Assembly: GCA_914767715.1 (NCBI GenBank)
Contig: OU612068.1
Location: 8,430,001-8,494,000 of the forward strand
DNA: 64,000 nucleotides
Origin: Membranipora membranacea
Taxonomy: Eukaryota > Bryozoa > Gymnolaemata > Cheilostomatida > Membraniporidae
Direction of reading: 5' to 3'
Positions 57,472 to 64,000 of the stretch are shown piece by piece. A program made the translations under genes and the position numbers. The first letter of the stretch is position 1; every line of letters begins with the position of its first letter. The notes beneath the pieces were generated by a model. That model saw only the letters and a list, made by a program, of their open reading frames with translations, made no database searches and was not told the DNA's origin.

Positions 57472-58028
57472 CTGTGCGAATGAGTGGGCACCAGCCCATC
57501 ATGGGATATGTGACACCAATACATCGTGGAAAAGAGAGAGAGATTGTAGATTCATCGTATTATGGAAAGGAATCTGGCGGGGAAGGAGTGACAGGGAGCG
57601 GCAGCTGTGGGAAAGGGAAGAGGGGGAGAAGGCACTCAACATCTAGAAATGCATCACAGGGATACGAGCAGCTAAACAGGAACTCGGTCGATGAATCTTA
57701 TTCACAAGCGAAGCCCAAATGGGCCAACCCAACTTCGATGAATTACGAACATTTGGCTCAGAACGATGACGGTGACTGTTACAATAACCTCAATCAGGGA
57801 AACAGTGCTAGACATAACAATATTGTCCATGGATCTTCCAATAGAAGCAGTCAATGCTCTTCATATCATTCGCATCGACCTACATCTACACCAAACAGTG
57901 ACACGGAGGATGTAGATGAAGAAAGTCACCCAGTCATATATTACTCTACATCCATATTACAATATAGTATAGAACATACATACTTATCCTACAATTTTCA
58001 GTTTCCTATTACGATTTGGCCAAAGTAA
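57472..58028 (+). CDS. Copy 2, cytoplasmic tail exon with YxxL-x8-YxxL
   Basis: After acceptor gcattttccag; joins 56,928 in phase 1 (AVRMSGHQPIMGYV). Contains DSSYYG, GYEQL and YEHLAQNDDGDCYNNL (57,744-57,791), an ITAM-type pair. The acidic TEDVDEESHPVI motif is present. A small deletion after it changes the end: the tail runs on as YYSTSILQYSIEHTYLSYNF and further to a TAA at 58,028, about 20 residues longer than copy 1. Intact otherwise. Tyrosine core conserved with copies 1 and 3. Confidence 0.75.
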
Positions 58029-58260
58029 ATGGATAAGATATTCCATAGTTATATTATTAAGCTTGTGAGTTGTTTACCAAGTGATTATGATGAAATGGAC
58101 ATGAGGACAGAATGTCGAGGCAGTCATTATAGAAACAAGCAATACAAGAATGTTGAGAGTCAGGGAAAATTAAATGGAAATCAGAAAATTTTAGTTCGAC
58201 ATTTTGCCTTAGCCTATTCCTTTAAACGATAAAATTATGAAATTGTTATACTTATAAGTC
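58029..58260 (+). promoter_or_regulatory. 3' UTR and conserved downstream block, copy 2
   Basis: Matches 1,850-2,000, including AATACAAGAATGTTGAGAGT at 58,141. A 67-codon ORF here is not open in copy 1, so coding is unlikely. Confidence 0.45.
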
Positions 58261-60000
58261 CTGTTCGGACTCAAATAATCTATAATGACCCAATTACAGA
58301 GATAGACAAGGCCACTTAGTTATTTCACGACAAAAATTATGCCATGCGATGTCAACAGTTAACATGTTTTAGGTTTTTAAAATCTGTTCTGCTTTATCAA
58401 TCACCTTAATAATGTTTTGGATGTGAGAAGGTTCCCCCATATAAAGCTAAAACTCTGCTCAGGCAGTTTGACAGGAGAGTGTAAATGGTCTTATTTAGCA
58501 AGAGAGTAATAATAAATACTGTCTTCTGTTTCCCTTCAACTGGGTATTTAAGTATATCCTCAAAATTAGCCACCATCTTGTACCTTGTGTCGCGCCTACT
58601 TGTATCTAGGACATCTTTTTCTGGGTCAATGGAACCCCGCCTCCGTTACATTGGACACAGCCATACATATATACTTTTAAGGTTAATCAGATTTGACGTC
58701 TGAATTTCAGCACATAGATCTCTTTGATACAAAAAAAACCAGATAACTTTTATTTACAGGTGGAGAGATTAAATTTGCTGTGTAAGGATGTGATATTTTA
58801 ATCCGTCAACTAAATTTACATTTAAATTGTTTGTTCACCTCAAGACTTTTATTTCGGTATAATGACAACGAATTGCAAAGGTTAGTTTATTTGCTCAACT
58901 CACACTTTTGACAAAAAAAGGTAGTCATAGATATTAGGGACATGACAGGTAGTAAATAGTCATATTCACAATTAATTATTTACACAATCTTCCAAAAAAC
59001 TTGTGAAAAGGAATGGACATGGAAAAAAAACGAAAAGTATACGCATTAAAAATTGCAGTGCTAAACAAGCTGCAAAATTACTCTCTGGGCCTTTGGCACC
59101 TCAGATTTCTACATCGATTCTCTGAGCAATTTGAAAAGCATTTAGAGTTATTTGAGACCTCTGACTAAATGACTAAAATGCACAAACACCTTACATCAGA
59201 GCTTCAGAAATATCATACCCTGCCAGGCACTATCTTGATATAACCTGAAAATCACTATAAAACAAGATTCCATACTTACCTGTTGTTGGCTATTGTATCA
59301 CAAGGGAAACGATAATATTTACAATAAGCAGTCAAAAACATGGTTGTGGTCATTGAGTGATCTCAAGTGACTTTTTAGAGGAGACTAAAGTTAAAATGAT
59401 TCAAATGAAAATGATTAGGGCAGTCAGTTCAGGGATGGTGGGATAGTCTCAGTCAATACAGCCAGTTGTGTCAGCTGTCTACTAATTTTATCCGGTCACA
59501 CAACTTCCAAAAAGCTTTCATATTTTATTAGCCTGTCTTGACAAGCTCTGTTCGGTGGTGTGAACAAAGCTTGTCAATAAAGGCTCATCTTCGATGTAGT
59601 TGACTGTTTCAAATTGACCTTTGATATTTATTTCATTAATGTGCTAACTTATTGCAGATTGATTGTATTTGATAGAGACTGAGTCATAATCATCCAGATG
59701 TACATATAATTTTGCATCAAAATTTCCCTAAACATTTTCCCTATACCATTGTACTGCCAAATTTTTGAGTATTTACCTTTTAACCTATTGTCAGATCTAG
59801 TGTCATGTCAGTACGTTTCATGTACTAGTATTCATATGTAACCAGATCAACATGTCACAATGGCCGTGGTACCAGCGGCCTATCTGGTAGGCTGCCATCC
59901 CCCTCTCTTTTTCTCTAAGCGGCATCAGTCATCATGTAAAATTGTGCACTTGATAATTTTGCGATACAAATGCCATTTATTTTGTATTCTTTCAGATTAT
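58260..60000. other. Non-coding part of block B
   Basis: Counterpart of 2,000-3,780. No ORF conserved in both blocks. Confidence 0.5.
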
Positions 60001-60835
60001 ATTACTGATTTTTCATGAAAAGCTTTTGTGAAGCGATCCCTCACTCTATTAGCAATTGACTGCCAGGATAGGAATTAATCCATCCGGTGGCCAAGGTGGG
60101 ACGGATATTAATTATGATGCAATTTAGCAGACATTTAGCTGAGCTTTAACCAGGTTTTAGCAGCAACTTATCCGTGTTTCAATTCGCCCTGCCATAACTC
60201 AACCAAGTAAACTGATATCCATTGTGGCGAGAGAGATCTCACTTTGTCAATGAATTTATGTGTCTGTGATTTTTTACGTTTGTTAGTAACCACAGATTGC
60301 TTACACTTTGATGGGTCGTTATTGATACCATTTAAGCAATTGGCATATCATATTACTTGACATATGAAATAGAACGAGTGATGGCGTCCTGAAATAGAAC
60401 AGCCAATATATTATGGCTAGACATCAGCTAAGTGTATGCTAAATTTATGCTTATTGAAACCACAATTTGTGAGTGGCTTAACTTTAGCTGACTTTTAGCC
60501 ACAATTGCAAGGCTGAAAGCCAGCTAAATCTGTAACTGAAGCCACCCTCTGGTGTCCTGCGTGCCTGGGTTCTCTGAGCAACAGGTGCCTACATGCCCGT
60601 GTTCTCTGTAGTGCCTCGGCTACGGGATATTCCTTTTCTGATTGCATCAACTCCATCTTGCTTTCCTCAAATATCAGAGGCCAAACCCCCTAGCTTCCTG
60701 ACAGACATGCAAGGACAGATCATCTGCAGCGCTGATTTGTGTCTTCTCTCTCTTACCTGGAAACCATGACACAATAGCTTGAAGCGTCGCAGTTCATAAT
60801 CAGCCGAGGAGCAGCAAGTGAAGGTGTAGTCACTA

Positions 60836-60880
<45 letters not shown>

Positions 60881-63500
60881 TGTTATGTTTTATAAATTAT
60901 GTCCCTGGTATCCTGCAACTGAGCAATCAGCGCTGTGTTGCGAGATGTTTTCCATCCTTTATGTCTGCTTTAACCATTCTACAGGCATGGGTTATCTCTG
61001 AGCAGCCATGTCATGTATGCCCGGAGTCACTCTGAGCAGCTCATTTGCAGCAGTGACTTGTTACTTCTCTCCCTTTCCTAGAAACTATGACGCCACAGGT
61101 TGAAGCGTCAAAGTTAAAAATCAGCCAAGGAGCAGCAAAGCACTTGAGGTCGTAGTAACTGGGTCCCTGGTCTCCTACTACTGGCTTTTAACGAACTAAA
61201 CTAGGTGAATAAAGCAAATCAGCACCCATGCTGCATTGTTGTGAGGCCACTTGCATGCGCTGAGCGAACGAAGCTTTTTTGTGAGATGTTTTCCACCCTT
61301 GCTGTCTGTTGAAACCATCTTAGGGAATTCGGTTCTCACTGAGCAGCGGGTATCCTGCATGCCCAGACTCTCTCTGAGCAGTTTGGGCAGGTTTCAATAA
61401 GGATTCCGCAAATATTTAGCCGGGTTTTAGTCAGATTCAGCAGCCCCTTATCAATATTCCAATTAGCCCCTGCTGTGACACAGCAGAGTAAATCAATATT
61501 CATTGTGGAGAAATCTCACACTATCACTGTACACAATGGAGTTTATGTGTCTGTGATTCTTTATGTCAATTGGTCACTGCAGATTGACTACACTTTGATG
61601 CGTCGTTGTTTATATTATTAACCAATTCATTACAGAGGTTCTCTGAGTAGCCGATTTTCTACATGCCCGTGTTCTCCATAGTATGTGTGGTGCATCTTCC
61701 TTGTAACACCGCTGGCAGTAGGACCACAGCGGCTGGTGAGCTAGTGCCTCGGCTACAGGATATTCCTTTTCTGCTTGCTCCAACACCACCTTGCTATCTT
61801 CAAATAGCAAAGCCCCCACCTTCCAGGCAGGCCGCCTAACAAGCTAGGACAGCTCTGATGCAGCGGTGACTTGTTACTTTTATCCCTTTCCTAGAAACTA
61901 TGACGCCACAGGTTGAAGCATCGTGGCTCCGAATCAGCCGAGGAGCAAAAACGGTCAAACTTCACTTGAAGCTGACTATCAGGACATTAAATTCGCAACA
62001 ATACTAATGACCTGCTCTATCTGTAAAACTGTATTGAAAGTGAGCCTTTCTTTTTTCTTTTATTTAAATGTCCATGAACAAAACACAAAAATTAATACTA
62101 TAATTAAGAATGACATAATTATTAGTAATTCAGGAATAACTTGGGTTCTCTGAGCAGCTGGGGCAGGTTTCAAGTAAAACTTAGCGGAGATTTAGCCGAG
62201 TTTTAGCCAGATTCAGCAGGCACTTATCAAAGCTCCAATTATCCCCTTGCTGTAACTCAGCCAAGTAGATTGATTTTCATTGTGGAGAATTCTTACCATA
62301 TTGCCGAACACAATGGAGTTCATGTGTCTATTTGGTCACTGCAGTATGATTTCAATTTGGTGCGGGGTTATTTATATTATTTATCAATATATATCAACAT
62401 TATCGAGGTCGTAGTAACTGGGTCGTAGTAACTGGGTCCCTGGTCTCCTGCTGCTGGCTTTTTACAACCAAACTAGGAAAACTAAATAAATCAGCGCCCA
62501 TCCTGTATTGTTGTGACACCACTCATGTACGCTAAGCAAACAACACTGTTTTGTGAGATGTTTTCCACCCCTGCTGTCTGCTTCAGCCCATCTAAAGAAA
62601 TGGGTTCTCTCTGAGCAGCGGGTATCCTGCATGCCCAGACTCTCTCTGAGCAGTTTTGGCAGGTTTCAATTAGGATTCAGCAAACATTTAACCGAGTGTT
62701 AGCCAGATTCAGCAGCCTCTTATCAATATTCCAATTTGCCTCTGCTGTAACTCAGACAAGTAAATCAATATTCATTGTCAAGAAATCTCACACTATCACT
62801 GTACACAATGGAGTTTATGTGTCTGTGATTTTTATGTCAATTGGTCACTGCAGATTGATTACACTTTGACGCGTCGTTGTTTATATGATTAACTAATTTA
62901 TTACTGAGGTTCTCTGAGTAGCCGATTTCCTACATACTGTTCTCCGCGGTGGGCGTGGTGCATTTTCCTTATAACACCGCTGGTGGTAGGACCACAGCAG
63001 CTGGTGAGCTAGTGCCTCAGCTACGGGATATTCCTTTTCTGCTTGCTCTAACACCACCTTGCTTTCCTCAAATAGCAGAGCCCCCACCTTCCTGGCAGGC
63101 CGCCTAACAAGATAGGACAGCTCTCCTGCAGCGGTGAATTGTTTCTTCTCTACCTTTCCTAGACACTATGACGCCACAGGTTGAAGCATCGTGGCTCAGA
63201 ATCAGCCGAGGAGCAAAAACGGTCAAACTTCACTTGAAGCTGACTATCAGGACATTAAATTGGCAACAATACTAATGACCTGCTCTATCTGTAAAACTGT
63301 ATTGAACGTGAGCCTTTCTTTTTTTCTTTTATTTAATTATCAATCCAATAAACACAAAAATGAATACTCTAATTAAGAGGGATATAATTACTAGTATTTC
63401 AGGAATAACTTAACATCGGTTACTTCTAGTAAGCTAAAAAACTGAAAATACTGAGCTAAGTACACAGCTATCTTTACATGACCTTTGGTAATCATTGGGC
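60000..63500 (+). repeat. Tandem array of 0.5-1 kb units, block B
   Basis: Anchor segments near 60,288, 61,577, 62,338 and 62,847, four against five in block A. Exon-like segments ending in GTGAGC at 61,900-62,039 and 63,165-63,307. Minus-strand ALLFEESKVVLEQAEKEYPV frames at about 61,750-61,815 and 63,020-63,085 remain open. Confidence 0.7.
60836..60878. repeat. AAT trinucleotide microsatellite
   Basis: About 14 ATA/AAT units, absent at the homologous place in block A (near 4,585). Confidence 0.97.
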
Positions 63501-64000
63501 TTGTGTGTAGTGTACCATAAGTTCAGAGGCAGATATTTATATTTTTTACCAACTGTATGATTGATTTACTACAATCACTAAAATCATTACACTATAAATA
63601 TAAGTCTATAATTTTTTCAGTTCAGTTTATGTAAGAGTAATCACATTGATATGTGTATGTACTACATGGAAAACTATTGACTATTAAACTATTATTTTAT
63701 AGAAATGTACATAGAATGGCTCGGCACTTCAGCTGCCTGCTTGATATCCGAGTACATGTGCTATGATGATCTCGATAGCACCTCAGCAGAAATCGCAGAC
63801 CATGTAATTTATATAATACCATAATGATGCTCAGAGCCTTTATAACCCATTAAATCATACCCTTTATGAGAGAGGGGAATATCAACATACCAAAGGACGG
63901 GTCACAAAATACTGCAAAGCCCTAATGCATACCGATATCAACCTCAATCCTTTCAAGATTATCTTACATAATTCTGGCGAACAATACATGATAACAACAC

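Larger units (their letters stand above)
54960..63980 (+). repeat. Segmental duplication block B
   Basis: Counterpart of block A in the same orientation. Longer by the LINE and TTAA insertions (about 1.3 kb). Confidence 0.9.

Noticed and set aside
58029-58232. ORF of 67 codons after copy 2
   Set aside because: The homologous stretch in block A is not open, so it is more likely 3' UTR.
1-64000. CRISPR arrays, bacterial operons, rRNA
   Set aside because: No regularly spaced direct repeats of CRISPR type, no ribosome-binding sites with tightly packed genes, and no rRNA segments were seen.

Overview
The window looks like a gene-poor, repeat-rich stretch of an invertebrate animal genome. Exons are short, with GT/AG splice sites and AT-rich introns. 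No bacterial operon, rRNA, CRISPR array or intact tRNA is visible. A LINE tail, several hAT-type elements, a TTAA element, a CACTA-type element, tRNA-like SINEs and a YqaJ-type nuclease relic suggest a metazoan, perhaps an early-branching marine one such as a cnidarian or sponge. That placement is inference only.

Layout. Block A (1-8,430) and block B (about 54,960-63,980) are direct duplicates about 55 kb apart. Each carries the last two exons of a single-pass membrane protein gene (copies 1 and 2, + strand), then a conserved 3' region, then a tandem array of 0.5-1 kb units. From 8.6 to 17 kb there are MITEs, a threefold tandem repeat and paired TIR elements. From 17 to 29 kb there is a decayed minus-strand array of the same receptor-like gene, with relic exons, a broken cytoplasmic-tail exon (copy 4) and SAP-domain ORFs. 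From 29 to 35 kb there are scattered exon-like ORFs and the YqaJ relic. From 35,325 to 43,411 lies a large element with CACTA ends, a 3-bp target duplication and subterminal repeats; it carries spliced genes of unknown function and has a deleted hAT element inserted in one end. From 43.5 to 46.6 kb there are MITE and foldback repeats. Copy 3 of the membrane gene (minus) lies at 46.9-48.1 kb, head-to-head with copy 2. From 49 to 56 kb there are a minisatellite, SINE, foldback and LINE fragments.

The most interesting content is the membrane protein family. Each copy has a conserved acceptor, a roughly 23-residue transmembrane helix, a Lys/Arg-rich juxtamembrane segment and short peptide repeats. 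After a phase-1 intron comes a tail exon with YxxL-x8-YxxL spacing, which is an ITAM-type motif. All three open copies keep both tyrosines; the broken copy 4 has lost the second one. Clustering, tail repeats that differ between copies, and many pseudogenes resemble invertebrate allorecognition or immune receptor clusters such as the Hydractinia Alr family. No ectodomain exon could be recognised here, so ligand recognition is not shown.

Only partial genes can be supported. Most long ORFs are shadows of repeats or intron sequence. Splice models were read by eye and boundaries may be off by a base or so.
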